Shown: positions 44,080 to 55,660 of the stretch, one piece after another
Position numbering within the stretch: the first letter of the stretch is position 1
Layout: each line of letters opens with the position of its first letter
Assembly: GCF_950295315.1 (NCBI RefSeq)
Contig: NC_080164.1
Coordinates: forward strand, 115,082,890 to 115,146,889
Reading direction: 5' to 3'
Length of the DNA: 64,000 nucleotides
Source: Erinaceus europaeus
Lineage: Eukaryota > Chordata > Mammalia > Eulipotyphla > Erinaceidae
Made by a program: the position numbers and the translations under genes
Notes under the pieces: generated by a model
What the model was told of the DNA's origin: nothing
The model's input: only the letters and a program-made list of their open reading frames with translations
Databases searched by the model: none

Positions 44080-44392
44080 TTAAAAAAATTTTATTTATAA
44101 AATGGTAATATTGACAAGACTATAGGATAAGAGGAGTGCATTTCTACACAATGGCCACCCACCCTCAGAGCTCCATATCCACACTCCCCCCATGATAGCT
44201 TCCCTATTCTTTCTCTCTCTGGGAGTATGGACCCAAGGTAATTATGGGGTGCAGGAGGTGGAAGGTCTGGCTTCTGTAATTGCTTCTCTGCTGAACATAG
44301 ATGTTGGCAGGTTGATCTATACTCCCAGCCTATCTCTCTCTTTCCCTAGTGGGTCAGGGATCTGGAGAGGCGGGGCTCCAAGACACATTGTT
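44080..44392 (-). mobile_element. Vingi-type 3' end
   Basis: ggtaatattgacaagactataggataag, ggtgcaggaggtggaaggtctggcttctgtaattgcttctc, ccctagtgggtcaggg. Confidence 0.8.
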
Positions 44393-44417
44393 GGCAGAGA
44401 TGTTAGTACTTACTATG

Positions 44418-44845
44418 CTCTCCCCCTCTGTCTTCCCCTCCTGTCTCCATTTCTCTCTGTCCTATCCAACAGTGATGACACCAACAATAGCTACAACAAC
44501 AATAAAAACAACAAGGGCAACAAAAGGAAATAAATAAATATTTTAAAAAATTAAAAAGGGGGGGGATTGGATGGTAGCACAGCGGGATAAGCGCACAATG
44601 GTGCAAAGTGCAAAGATCCCAGTTCGAGTCCCTGGCTCTCCACCTGCAGGGAAGTTGCTTCACAGGCAGTGAAGCAGGTCTGCAGGTGTCTATCTTTCTT
44701 TACCCCTCTCTCTCTTCCCCTCCTCTCTCCATTTCTCTCTTTTCTATTTAACAATGACGACATCAATAACAAGAGCAATGAAAAACAATAAGGGCAACAG
44801 AAGGGAAAATAAATAAATAAATAAACAAATAAATAAATAAAAAAG
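44418..44845 (+). mobile_element. Two SINE-A copies head to tail
   Basis: 44418-44560 is a 5'-truncated SINE-A ending acaacaagggcaacaaaaggaaataaata. 44562-44845 is full length: it opens with a GC-rich tRNA-like head (gtagcacagcgggataagcgc, cagttcgagtccctgg) and ends in an AATAAATAAATAAA tail. Confidence 0.92.
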
Positions 44846-45139
44846 GGAAGGTAGGCAATATTTTCGTTGCAGTTTCTGTTCCATTGCTAAGTCTTTTCTA
44901 ATATTGCTTTGTAGATGCAAAGACTTTTGTATTTCTTGTTTAATACAAAACACTGCTTTTATAATAAGCATTCAATACTAATTGTATACCAACATAACTG
45001 TGAGACACTAAATAACACATCACAGGAGAGGCATCTGATGAGTTAAATAGTTAATCTTTAAGAGCCACAAACCAGAATATCCTTAAGGATAAGAAATGAC
45101 AATAGACATATCTTTCTTTTTTAATGCCTTGTTACATTT

Positions 45140-45650
45140 AAAAATGATACTAGTGATTTAACAGTGATTTACAAAGTTAAAGGCAATAGGGGCATAATTC
45201 CATACCATTCCAACCATCTGAGTTCTGTGTCCCCATCCCCCTCTAGTAGAAACTACCATAGTTCTCCCAAGGCCAAAGATAAGATATGTATATCCCCCTA
45301 CACTTTGATTCACTTGCTTCCAAATCCCCACACACACCTATTATGATTTCCAGAGATCCTTCCTTTTTCCTCTTGCCTCTCAGATAGGAGAACTGTTTTC
45401 CAGATTCTCTTCCCTCTCAGTGATGAAGCAAAAACAAAGATTTTTGGTCATAAATGTTCCAGATCCCAGTGGATTGGGGTTCAGAGCTCTTTGGTCATCT
45501 GCCCCCACTGGGAATATAGATCAAAACCCTTTTTGGTGTGCAGAAGGTGATAGTTCTGGCTTCTGTAATTGCTTCTCTGCTGGACATGGATGGTGATCAG
45601 TCAGTCTGAACCCCAGCCTGAATAGATATATTCTCTGTCTGAAGCTAGGA
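45140..45650 (-). mobile_element. Old LINE 3' UTR, Vingi-type second half
   Basis: gatactagtgatttaacagtgatttacaaag, ccataccattccaaccatctg and gtgcagaaggtgatagttctggcttctgtaattgcttctc. It is the same type as 32213-32960. Confidence 0.6.
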
Positions 45651-46080
45651 AGTCTGATTAATTTTTGTATATACTCTGTTTACATCTTATTAAGTTGGGG
45701 CATTATCTAGACTATGCTTAGTGAATGTGTAAGAATAACATGCAATGTATGAAGGCATTCTGTAACTCTTTTTATAACGCAGAGATTCTTCCCCTCATTC
45801 CTCTCTTTTCCTGGAACTGAAAGTAAATGCATTATTTTTGAAACCAGTGTCATTGAAAAGCTATTTTCAGATGTTTTCCCTTAGAGATCTAAGTCATTTT
45901 GTAAGTAGACATGATAGAAAACATATTTGGTCTTCTTTTTATAGATGACATAAATTTTCCCCAAAATTTAACCTTTTTTTTTTGTCTTTGGTATCTCCAA
46001 ATTCAATTACTTGAACCTTTTAGCCTAGGACTAGTATGCTCTGATTATAAGATTTTTTTTAAAAATAATTTTTAAAATTT

Positions 46081-46158
46081 ATTTTAATGATGATTTTAAT
46101 GTTTGATACCACATTATTTATTTTAATTATGATTTTAACGTTTGATAGCACATTATTT
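46081..46158. repeat. 39-base tandem duplication
   Basis: attttaatgatgattttaat... (46081-46119) repeats at 46120-46158 with three substitutions. Confidence 0.9.
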
Positions 46159-46937
46159 GTGATAACTAGAGACACTTGTGTGCTGTTTTCCATTGTGGTA
46201 AATGCTCACAGGAGGATCAGGAACCAGGTGGACTAGCACTCTCTTCTTATAGACAGCACTATTGTCTAAGTTCTTTTTAGTTATCTACCTGATAAAGATA
46301 AACACGATAGCTACCATACTTAAAGAAAGCCAAATCTAAGGATGCAATCTATTTTAATTCCTTTAATAAAAAAAGTCTCTTCAGATTGAAGAGGGGGCCT
46401 TTAAAAAACCCACACTATTACTGTTCTTAGTTTCTCATTAGCTTATTTTTTGAGTGTTTGTTAGCTTAGAGGCCTTCATGTCTTAATTTGTCCATGTCTG
46501 ATAGTTATGAGTATTATTCGTTTCAGTGATAGTAGTTAGAAAGGGCTGCACAAATAGGAAAAGGTTTTCTGGGTGCTGATAGGCACTAGTAAATAAGTGG
46601 CTTAATTTCAATGATTTTATGCCTCAGAATACATGACCACAGACTGCTCCACTAACACTCGTTTTCTTGGCCAGTTTGTAAATATACATTATGGGCTAAG
46701 TGACAGTCCAGTGAGAGTGAACTTTGCACAAATTTATTGCCATTACCACCAAAACTACTGAAGATATATGTTTTATAGTGATTTGCGTCAGTGCTATCAC
46801 ATTCTAAAGCAAAGAAATCTGTTACAAAAGTTAGTATTTAATTACTCCCAAAACACATAATAGGGAAAGAGAAATGTATTATATAATCACACAATATACA
46901 TATATTATATACATACATATACATAATTAATTATATA

Positions 46938-46971
46938 TAATTAAGTCACATGTACATATGTGACTTAATTA
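46938..46971. repeat. Perfect 14-base inverted repeat, 6-base loop
   Basis: taattaagtcacat at 46938-46951 and its exact complement atgtgacttaatta at 46958-46971, inside an AT/TATACATA stretch. Confidence 0.95.
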
Positions 46972-47254
46972 GCGCTTCAAAGCATTTCTAACAAAATGAG
47001 TAAAAATGCTGAATCCTTTATTGAGGAAATGTTAACTAACAGGGTTGTTGTCCTCACAAGGCTACATTTCCACATGTCCCCAAAGTGGGTGTGAGTACAT
47101 TTATCCTCCACCAGGCTGTTATCCTGTCCCACCGTTGGAACTTAGTCCCTCCCTTCCCTTAGTGCTCCTCTCTTCCTCATTCTGGGTCCCCAGATCTAAC
47201 AAGACAGACTACAGTCTCAAACATTAAGCTGACTTAGTTTAAAACATATTAATA

Positions 47255-47320
47255 GGCAGGTTCAATCCCTAGAACCACTATAAGCCCGAGCTGAGCAGTG
47301 CTCTGGAATCTATGAATCTA
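47255..47320 (+). mobile_element. SINE remnant
   Basis: caggttcaatccctagaacc is a B box block followed by a short gagcagtgctctgg end. It is strongly shortened. Confidence 0.45.
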
Positions 47321-47339
47321 TCTATCTCCTGTCGTCCAT

Positions 47340-47397
47340 TTGCCTGTCTGTCTGTCTGCCTGTCTGCCTGCCTGCCTGTGTGTGTGTGTTGTGTGTG

Positions 47398-47435
<38 letters not shown>

Positions 47436-47452
47436 TGTCTGTCTATCTATCT
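47340..47452. repeat. Compound (CTGT)n-(TG)n-(CTAT)n microsatellite
   Basis: ctgtctgtctgcctg, then tgtgtgtg, then tctgtctatctat. Confidence 0.97.
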
Positions 47453-47545
47453 TTCATTAAAAGCAAATACATAATATATATATTAAAAAGCATACTAATA
47501 GGGTTTTTTCTTTACTCAATATGGGCTTGACTAAACAGTATAGGG

Positions 47546-47862
47546 ATTTTTTTTTTTTTTTTGCCTCCAGGGTTATCGCTGAGGCTCTGTGGCTGCACCA
47601 TGGAGGCCATTTTTTTCTCATTTTGTTGCCCTTGTTGTCATTGTTATTGTTGCCATTGATATTGTTGGATAGGACAGAGAGAAATGTAGAGAGGAGGGGA
47701 AGAGAGAGAGGGGGAGAGAAAGATAGACACCTGTAGAACTGCTTCTCTGCTTGTGAAATGACCCCCTTGCAGGTGGGGAGCCAGGGGCTCGAACCAGGAT
47801 CCTTAAGCCGGTCCTTGCGCTTGGCGCCACATGAGCTTAACCCGCTGAGCCAGATTCCCTCA
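47546..47862 (-). mobile_element. SINE-A, long form
   Basis: tttgcctccagggttatcgctgaggctctg, ggataggacagagagaaatg, gccaggggctcgaaccagg, ending agattccc. Its right flank (tcacatattctttattttgtg) is repeated at 48614, but its left flank lacks a matching duplication. Confidence 0.92.
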
Positions 47863-48008
47863 CATATTCTTTATTTTGTGCTTTATCTCTTGCAAGAACT
47901 GATTTCACTGTACAATTAAGGCCACTCTCCTGAAGCTAATAATTACTCAAATGTCCTGGAACCAGTGAGATAGCCCTCCTGAGGTAACAATTGCTTTGCC
48001 ATGTGTAG
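47863..48008. repeat. Local duplication, copy 1
   Basis: ctcacatattctttattttgtgctttatctctt... through gctttgccatgtgt matches 48614-48890. The central segment at about 48673-48795 of copy 2 is missing here. Confidence 0.85.
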
Positions 48009-48300
48009 GTATCTTTAAGATGTAAAGTGTAAGTGAGGGTTTATAATGATTCATTTTGTATCTTAGAATCTTTAATAAAAATACCCACAACTTTGTTTTG
48101 AAGAGCTACTCTGAGTTATAAGCAGTGCTCATAGGTAGGGTTTCATTTTACAGTCTGTCCTTAGTAGCTATACACAAGAGGTGACATTGTGAGCTTTGAA
48201 AGTCTTTTCCATAAATGCTATCTCAATTGGGTTATTTTTTTGGTTATCTGTACTCTTGTTTTGGTGAACCAAGCTCTGAGTGGTAGTGGTGCTTGCACTC

Positions 48301-48613
48301 ACATATTCTTTTTTTTTTTTTTGTAGTATTTATTTATTTCCCCTTTTTGTTGCCCTTTTTTATTGTTGTTGTAGTTATTGTTGTTGTAGTTATTGTTGTT
48401 ATTGCTGTCATCGTTGTTGGATAGGACAGAGAGAAATGGAGAGAGGAGGGGAAGATAGAGGGGGGAGAGAAATATAAACACCTCCAGACCTGCTTCAACG
48501 TTTGTGAAGCGAACCCTTGGCGGGTGGGGAACTGGGGGCTCAAACCGGGATCCTTATGTGGGTCCTTGAGACTGGTGCCCTGTGCGCTTAACTTGCTGAG
48601 CTCCTGCCGGACT
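48301..48613 (-). mobile_element. SINE-A, short form
   Basis: tatttatttatttcccctttttgttgccc, ggataggacagagagaaatgg, ggctcaaaccgggatcc, ending ccggactccc. The duplication tcacatattctt lies on both sides (about 48298 and 48614). Confidence 0.93.
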
Positions 48614-49035
48614 CCCTCACATATTCTTTATTTTGTGCTTTATCTCTTTCAAGAACTGATTTCACTGTACAAAATACTAGCCTGCTACTACTTTGTTCTA
48701 AAGCATTGTCAAAGAAGCCCTCTTATGTCATATGTATATGCCAATTTATATATTGGCCAAAAGAACATTATTATTCCACAAGAGATTCAGTGCAACAATT
48801 AAGGCCACTCTCCTGAAACTAATAAGTACTCAAATGTGCTGGAACCAGTGAGACAGCCCTCCTGAGGCAACACCTGCTTTGCCATGTGTGCCACCTGTGT
48901 TCAAGTTCTTTGGGAATACTACAACACTGGGGGAAGCATGGTGCTGTGGTCGGTCTCTCTCTCTCTCTTTCTCTTTTTCCTCTCATATATCTTAAAATTC
49001 CAATATGGAGTGGTGAAGCCCCCAGCTGCAAAAAT
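48614..49035. repeat. Local duplication, copy 2, ending in a SINE-C
   Basis: 48614-48672 and 48796-48890 match copy 1 at 47863-48008. 48838-49035 (plus) is a SINE-C (cctgctttgccatgtgtgccacctgtgttcaag...gtgaagcccccagctgcaaaaataaag) whose start is included in the duplication. Confidence 0.8.
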
Positions 49036-49399
49036 AAAGTATAAAACTAATGACACTTTTATTTAATTATCTTCTTATTATAGTTCTAATGTAAATAGAA
49101 TAAACAGTATTATAATAGAAATCCATGTGTGGGAGGCTAAGATGTACAATTAGAACTTGGTTTTGTGGAATATTTGTATGACTAACAAACTAAATGGATA
49201 ATTAACTTTTCACTAGATTCATTTCTAAGTATAACAAAAAAGTCACATTTGTCCATGTGTGTTAGTCCTTGAATTTCTTCTCCATAGCAAACTCTGGGTT
49301 ATTCCAGGTAGCATGAGTATTTTCAGGAAGAAGAAGAAGGGGAAAAAAAACACTGGTTATTTAGGAGTTGTGAATGGTTAAGGAGAAATTATGGAAATC
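49036..49399. other. Single-copy DNA
   Basis: Nothing recognised. Confidence 0.4.
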
Positions 49400-49556
49400 T
49401 CTTTTTTAGTTTTATTTTTATTTTCACCAGAGCACTGTTCAGCTCTGCCTTATGGTCGTTAGATTGGGATTGAACTTGGGTTGGTGCCTCAGACCTGGAA
49501 ACTTTTTGCATGACATTATGTCAGTAGAACTCATTCCCTAGAATTAAAGTGGAGAG

Positions 49557-49592
<36 letters not shown>
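49400..49592 (-). mobile_element. SINE-D followed by (GA)n
   Basis: cactgttcagctctgccttatggtcgtt, gggattgaacttgggttggtgcctcagacc is an inverted SINE-D. A (GA)n run follows at 49553-49592. Confidence 0.65.
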
Positions 49593-50574
49593 TGCAGGTG
49601 CACCCATATGTGCACACCCTAAAGCTAGCAGGAGTAAAAACTTAACTCAAGTCTGCTCGCTTTAATTTTTTGATCTCCAGACTTTGGCGGATGCCTCCTG
49701 CAGGTAAAGCTGCCTGGAGGCATCCTTCTCCAGCAGGTAGTTTTCAGTGGATTCACCTCTTGCTCACCAACTCCGCATGTCTGGTGGCAAATTAGCACTT
49801 AAGCTACAGACTGGAATGTCCCCATGTCCCATTTTATGTTGGTCTCAGCTCAGTGGTTTCCTCTTAGTGAACAAAATGGAGTGACTTGTAGCTACAATAA
49901 AGTGCTAACCCACTTTCACTTATGTTCTCAGTTCAGAGAGGAGATTGTATAGCCTTAGCCTGCAGTACTGCGAAAGATTTCAGGTTACTAAGTACTTGCA
50001 ACTGCCATCTACCTGTTCCTTAATTTTTCAAGTGATGCTTATAGCCTGAGTCTGAAAGGAATCCAAATCCTTATTTGCACTTTGCTCTGTCTGATTAAAG
50101 TAAAAGTCCAAGGCCATGAAATATGCATATGTGTCCAGACAAATAGATGGTTCAATTAAGAAGGATCTATTTAGGTTGAGAAGTATAAGACAAAAATACT
50201 GCTGGTCAGTTTTTTGCCACCTTCCTGCCATCGCCAGCATTATCTTTTAAAATGGGTTTCCTGTTGGTAATAATGCTATTTCTCATCTCATTTTCTGTAT
50301 TATGTTTAAAGTAAACTATATTTCAGTTCACTGCACCGGACAGATTCTCATCAGCCTCTGGCCATTTGAATATTGCTCTTCAGATTTAGAGCAGTCTGCA
50401 CATTTTCCCTCCTTTCTGTTCATTTTTTGTAACTTTAATTTATCCTTCAGAGTTTAGCCTGCTCCTTCCTTCCTTCTCTCTCTCTCATTGTTCTTTCCTT
50501 TTTTTGCAGCATCAAGGCATTGAACATGCACCATTTCACCATTCCTGGGTTGCTTTTACTTTCATGTAGTGAAG
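49593..50574. other. Single-copy DNA
   Basis: About 1 kb without a recognised repeat or gene. Confidence 0.45.
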
Positions 50575-50583
50575 TAGGGAGAG

Positions 50584-50631
<48 letters not shown>

Positions 50632-50757
50632 TCACAGCACTGGAGCTTCGTCTATTGCCATGCCAATAGACATAGTCCATGTGGTGTGAAGGCTCAACTC
50701 TGGGCTGTGTGCACGGCAAATCATGTCACCTATCCAGTGAGCTTTATCTCTAGTCCA
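50575..50757 (-). mobile_element. SINE-D/B relic with (GA)n
   Basis: (GA)n at 50579-50628, then acatcacagcactggagcttc, gtggtgtgaaggctcaactctggg and ctatccagtgagctttatctctagtcc. Confidence 0.6.
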
Positions 50758-50759
50758 CA

Positions 50760-50930
50760 AGTTTCTCTATGAGGAAGACTTTCATCACCCTTTAAGAAAC
50801 CAAGTGTCTCCCCCACCATAGTGCTGCAAAATACCGTGTTGTGACTGTCTCTTTATTCTCTCTGCAGTTGTGTAAGTAGTGGCTTGCTTATAGTAGGCAC
50901 TCAGTGAACACTGATACTTGACCCCCTCTA
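50760..50930 (+). mobile_element. Possible ancient L2/MIR 3' remnant
   Basis: gtggcttgcttatagtaggcactcagtgaacactg resembles the L2/MIR-type 3' end pattern (TAGTAGGCACTCAATAAA). The call rests on a short, diverged match. Confidence 0.4.
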
Positions 50931-51718
50931 CACCATCATTCTGAAATTATTTTCCTGAGCATCCCACTTATATATTCCACTTTACCATTCCTCTCTGCTC
51001 TATATCTTAACATTTTATAATTGTAAGGTGGTTTTTTTTCATTAATTGGTTTATTTTAATACAAGGATCCTTATCTGGTTTTATATCTCTGGATTTGTTT
51101 GTTTGTGTTTATTATTATTATTCTCCTCCCTGTCTCTATTAAGATGACACTTGAACTGTAGACTAAAGACAGACAAGAATGAAAGGGTCTAAGTGATGTT
51201 TGGCATGTCTGATGATCGCATACATTTTCATACAATGTCATTTGTGACTTCGCACATTTCAAATCTGGGTGCTTTCCGTAAGCCATGTTGAAATCACTCT
51301 GCCTACCATCCCAGGTCCCACACATCTGACTCACAGTGGTACGTGTGATACCACAGAGAGTGAAGGAAGTCTTCCTAGAAGCCATTGCCATGTTGGGATG
51401 ATTTACAATAACTCAGCCCTGAGCAGATACAATTGGGAAGCTCACACAGATATCTTTCAATGCCTGGACAAAGCTTTCCTTTTGTTAGATTTATTGAGCA
51501 GGCTAGTATATGAGCACATTGGGGAAGGCCTTGGAAGAGTCCATGCAAGCGACAATCCTTGAATTTCTTCATCATAGGATAAGCCTGTGACAGCAGGTAA
51601 AGCTGTTACTAGTTAAAGTGGGGATACATGTAGGCTTGGGGGTTATGAGCAGACACAGGGAAAGCCACCATTTCCTCTATTCCAAGAAAAAAAAAGTTGG
51701 CTGAATAGAGTCACTTAT
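50931..51718. other. Single-copy DNA
   Basis: A 97-codon plus-strand frame at 51269-51562 has no recognisable domain. Otherwise nothing. Confidence 0.4.
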
Positions 51719-51893
51719 GGGGCATCTGAGTGGTGGTGCATCAGGTTAAGTGCATGTTACCACACACAAGGATCCCAGTTTGAGCCTCCGCTCCCCATCT
51801 GCAGGGGGCATGCTTTAGGAGTGATGAAAGCAGGTCTGCAGGTGTCTCTCTTCTCCCTCTCTGTCTCCCCCTCCCCTCTCCAATTAAAAAAAA
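51719..51893 (+). mobile_element. SINE-A/B type
   Basis: gagtggtggtgcatcaggttaagtgcatg, ggatcccagtttgagcc, gcaggtctgcaggtgtctctc, ending caattaaaaaaaat. Confidence 0.88.
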
Positions 51894-52109
51894 TAGAGCT
51901 AGAGTCATTTATAGGAATGTGAATGCAACTGGGGAGCAGAAATTTTGTCAGTGATTTCTTACGGTAAGGAATACACGAGGCAGCGATGAACCTTGAATGA
52001 ACAGTTTTGAAAGTATCCACTGTGTCACTACCCAGTGCGGAACACAGCTTGGCCAAGAATATGGTGCTTCTGCAGCTAAGTTTCATGGGAAGAGCAGCTC
52101 TGTATGTCT

Positions 52110-52413
52110 GTTTGTTTTTTGCATCCAGGGTTATTGCTGGGGCTCAGTGCCTGCTATGCATCCACTGTTCCTGGTAGCCACTGTTTTCCTTTTTTTTCCC
52201 CTTTCCCCTCTATAGTATTTGATAGGATAGACCGCAATTAAGAGGGGAGGGGGGTAAGGAGGGAGAGAGAAAGTCACCCGAAGACCTGCTTCACTGCTTG
52301 TGAAGCCACCCCTCCCCCACTGGGGGGGAGCCGGAACTCAAACCCAGATCCTTGCACGAGTCTTTGTGCTTGGTATTATGTACACTTAACCAGATGCACC
52401 ACCACCCGGCCCC
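52110..52413 (-). mobile_element. SINE-A, long form
   Basis: gcatccagggttattgctggggctcagtgcctgc, gacctgcttcactgcttgtgaag, ending accacccggcccc. Confidence 0.9.
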
Positions 52414-53067
52414 TGCATTTCATGTTTGTTAGCACATGATGGATGCCCACAGACCAGGTTGAATGAAGTTCCAAAGAAATAATGATGTCATTTACTTGAG
52501 AGCTATAGTTCACCAACCAACTACCCTCATTTTGTACCAGTGCTTGCTTAAGACATCTATGATAAGTTGAATCTTTATGTAGTAGTTTATTTATAGGGGG
52601 GAAATGTCTGGCATGGTCAAATTGTAATTCTGGTATCTGATAAGTTGGTTACTCTCTTCTGTGCCCCTCAACTCAGCCATCTCTCCTGCACGGTTTATGC
52701 CCTCAGGTAATTTACTGTGGATAGTAACCACCTTGGGGATGAATGCTGTGTCTGCCACTGCTGGTCTCCTTAGGTGATACTCCAATGCGTTAGGTAACTT
52801 TTTAAGAAAGGCATTTGTTGCATATTTAATATTAATGCAATTCAATATTTATATGCTAGCCTTTGGGAGACCTCGTTATTTTTAAAGATAGAAGGCTTTA
52901 GGGGTGTTGAGAATGTCTTCATGTTCTGTTCAGTAGATATAAAGCATTTTAAAGTAGGATCAGTTATGCCATGGAAACAGGACCTTGGGGGGGAGTGAGT
53001 CAAGGCTAACTTTTTTTTTTTTTTAAAGAAAACATACATTAAGGTTTTTTTTAAAGTTAGAGCAGAA
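52414..53067. other. Single-copy DNA
   Basis: Nothing recognised. Confidence 0.4.
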
Positions 53068-53210
53068 GGGGCTGGTAGAGTGTACATGTTACCAGTGAAT
53101 GAGAAGCTGGATTCAGTCTCCCAGTTTCTGCCTTCAGGGGGTAGTGGTGGGACAGTGATGTAGGTTTCTTTTCCTCCCTATTCCCCATCTCTTACCACAA
53201 TTAAAAATGT
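53068..53210 (+). mobile_element. SINE-C remnant
   Basis: gggctggtagagtgtacatgttaccagtg...cccatctcttaccacaattaaaaatg. Diverged. Confidence 0.5.
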
Positions 53211-53999
53211 TGCCGTGGATTTTATTTGTCCTCCCTCTGCTTATTACGAAGAGATAACCACAGCCAAAGAAAACAATTATTTATGTTATTATGTTGTGGT
53301 ACAACTATTACAAGCCAGGGGAAATAAAGCAACCTTGCAAGAACTCTACTGTAGGAAGGTGTCACTGTTGGAAAGCAAAGCATAACTTCTGATCACGATT
53401 GCACCACTAGAGTGGAAAGATTATGTCTCTGCTCTAGCTAATCACATTCACCCAATGCTCACAGCAGAATTTCTGAGCCTTGCTTCAACTAGGAAAATTG
53501 GCAGTGGTGCAGAGGGGGATAGGAATGCCTCTTGCATTACAAGGGCATTTGTAAGAAGAGCCTGTGCAAGGCTGCATATTATCATGGTGGATATCAAAAG
53601 TTATAACATCATTGCTCAAGTGTAAAAACATTGTTGAGATTGCTGTCATGGTTTAATTATTTTTTTTTCCCACTGGAAATTAGATGACCTTTGGCTGAGG
53701 TACATTTAATTTTCCAGGGTGGGAGGAATTCATGACTATTTCATTTGCAGTGTGTTGGAAAGGCCACTTTTCTAGCTTATCTACAGTTGATGTTCAGATG
53801 TACGGAGTCTCACACTGTAGTTTGTTGATATGGCTGTATGTTGACTTGAGAATTTTGATTCTGTTTGAATTTATTAATAAAACTCAGAACCAAGATAGCA
53901 TTTAGGGATTTGGACTGGAGGAAAGTAAATTTGAATTCTCTGATAAAGAACCTCAAAATTATACATTAGGTTTTCAATAAACATGTGCTGTTGGTTCAG
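53211..53999. other. Single-copy DNA
   Basis: Nothing recognised. Confidence 0.4.
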
Positions 54000-54260
54000 C
54001 TTTATTTATTTATTTATTATTATTATTACTTAATCACAGTTCAGTTATGGCTTATGGTGGTGCTGAGAATTGAACCTGGGACTTTGGAGCTTCAAGCGGG
54101 CAAGTCTTTGCATAAATATTATTCTGTCTCTCCAACCTGTTTCACTTATGTTCTAAGTGCACTAAACTTGTGAAATTGTCATGCTTATAATCAATCTACA
54201 TTTTTATTTTAAAATAAGATGAGCTTATTCTAAGAAATTTTTATTTACTCAGGTAGGTAG

Positions 54261-54303
<43 letters not shown>

Positions 54304-54402
54304 ATGTACTGCTTAATGCTGGCATGTGTGTTGTGGGGATTGAACATAGGACCTTATCAATCAAGTCCTGTGTTCTGAGGCTGAGCCATCTCCCAGGCCC
54401 AA
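54000..54402 (-). mobile_element. Two SINE-D copies, one with (GA)n
   Basis: 54000-54145 (cagttatggcttatggtggtgctgagaattgaacctgggac) and 54235-54402 ((GA)n, then gtggggattgaacataggacc and gaggctgagccatctcccaggccc). Confidence 0.7.
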
Positions 54403-54494
54403 GATTAGTTTTTCCTAACTGAAATGTATGTTGTAAGTTCAGTGAACTTGGCAAACGTGTGTTTTGCTATAACCCACCTCTTTTCTTTCTTTTT

Positions 54495-54785
54495 TTAAAA
54501 TTTTATTTATTTATTTATTCCCTTTTGTTGCCCTTGTTGTTGCCCTTGTAGTACCTTCCTTTTTACAAGTTGCCCTTGTAGTACCTTCCTTTTTTTCCCC
54601 TTTCTGCCTCCAGGATTATTGCTGGGGTTTTCAGTACTGGCACTGCAAATCCACTGCTACTGGTGGCCATTCTCCCATCCCCATTTTTTATTGGATAGGA
54701 CAGAGAAGAATTGAGAGGAGATGGGATGATAGAGAAAGAGAAAGACAGACACCTGCAGACCTGCTTTATTGCTTGCGAGGCTCTC
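54495..54785 (-). mobile_element. SINE-A with a small internal duplication
   Basis: atttatttatttattcccttttgttgccc, then gttgcccttgtagtaccttcc present twice about 28 bases apart (54541 and 54569), then tgcctccaggattattgctgggg and gacctgctttattgcttg. The tRNA head is missing beyond ctctccctg. Confidence 0.82.
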
Positions 54786-55010
54786 CCTGCATTAGAGGAA
54801 GCTGCAATGCTGTGGTCTTGGTCTTGGTATCTCTCTCTCTCTCTCTTCATCTCTAAAGAGTAGTTGGTAATGAGACTCAGGCAGTATACACCATTACAGC
54901 ACATGTGTGAGACCTTGGGTATGAACTTTGTCTCCACATAAGATGACAGAACAGTGCTCTGACCTCTCTTCCCCCACACTCTGTGCCTCACAATAAGTGG
55001 ACTCAGAAAG
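54786..55010 (+). mobile_element. SINE-C remnants
   Basis: gaagctgcaatgctgtggtcttgg followed by (CT)n is a SINE-C end. 54865-55000 (ggcagtatacaccattacagcacatg, gtatgaactttgtctccac) is a second, diverged copy. Confidence 0.5.
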
Positions 55011-55219
55011 CAAATGATATTATAAATTCACCAACTTTTCATTTTTAAAAAATTTTGACCCTTCTATGTCTTTTGCATTTTATATATGTATTTGATATTG
55101 CTGTGTCTCAATGAATTGGCTCTTTTATTAAAAATTCTTGTAAGAGTGAATACTTCTCTTAAAAATCTATTTTAATTGATTACTAATACAGCCATTGCAT
55201 TTTCTTATTATTTGCATGC

Positions 55220-55660
55220 TATTTTTTTTCTTTTACTTATTTACAAGACCATATAATTACAAGGGTATGATTCCCCACGACACCCACCATCAGTGTTCTG
55301 TACCCCCACCCCACCAACCAGGAACCACTATAGTTCTCAGAAAGTCTTAGAGATGGTTTGGCTATTTCTCCTTTTTCTTTTTTTCAGCAAGTTCATGTTT
55401 CAGTTCCGTACATTCCACATAGGAATGAAACCACACTGAAACTGTCTTTCACCTCCTTACTTATGTCACTAAACACAGTTACCCCCAGTTTCATCCATTT
55501 TATCCTGGTGGACATAATGTCATCATTTTTAGTTGCAGAGTAGCATTTGTTTGCATCTATGTCCCATCACTTCTCTACACAGTTGCCCCTTGATGGGCAT
55601 TTAGGTTGCTTTCACTCTGTGGCTATTTGTGAATCGTGTGGGTATAATCTTAGCAAGGAA
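55220..55660 (-). mobile_element. Old L1 3' end
   Basis: ccatataattacaagggtatgattcccc, cagcaagttcatgtttcagttccg, taggaatgaaacc, ccttgatgggcatttaggttgctttcac. Same order as 34790-35110. Confidence 0.7.

Larger units (their letters stand above)
45651..47254. other. Single-copy, AT-rich DNA
   Basis: About 1.6 kb. It includes a 39-base tandem duplication (46081-46158) and an AT-rich palindromic segment (46885-46972). No gene is recognised. Confidence 0.5.

Noticed and set aside
51269..51562. 97-codon plus-strand frame in single-copy DNA
   Set aside because: No recognisable domain and no flanking exon structure; length is within chance expectation for the window.
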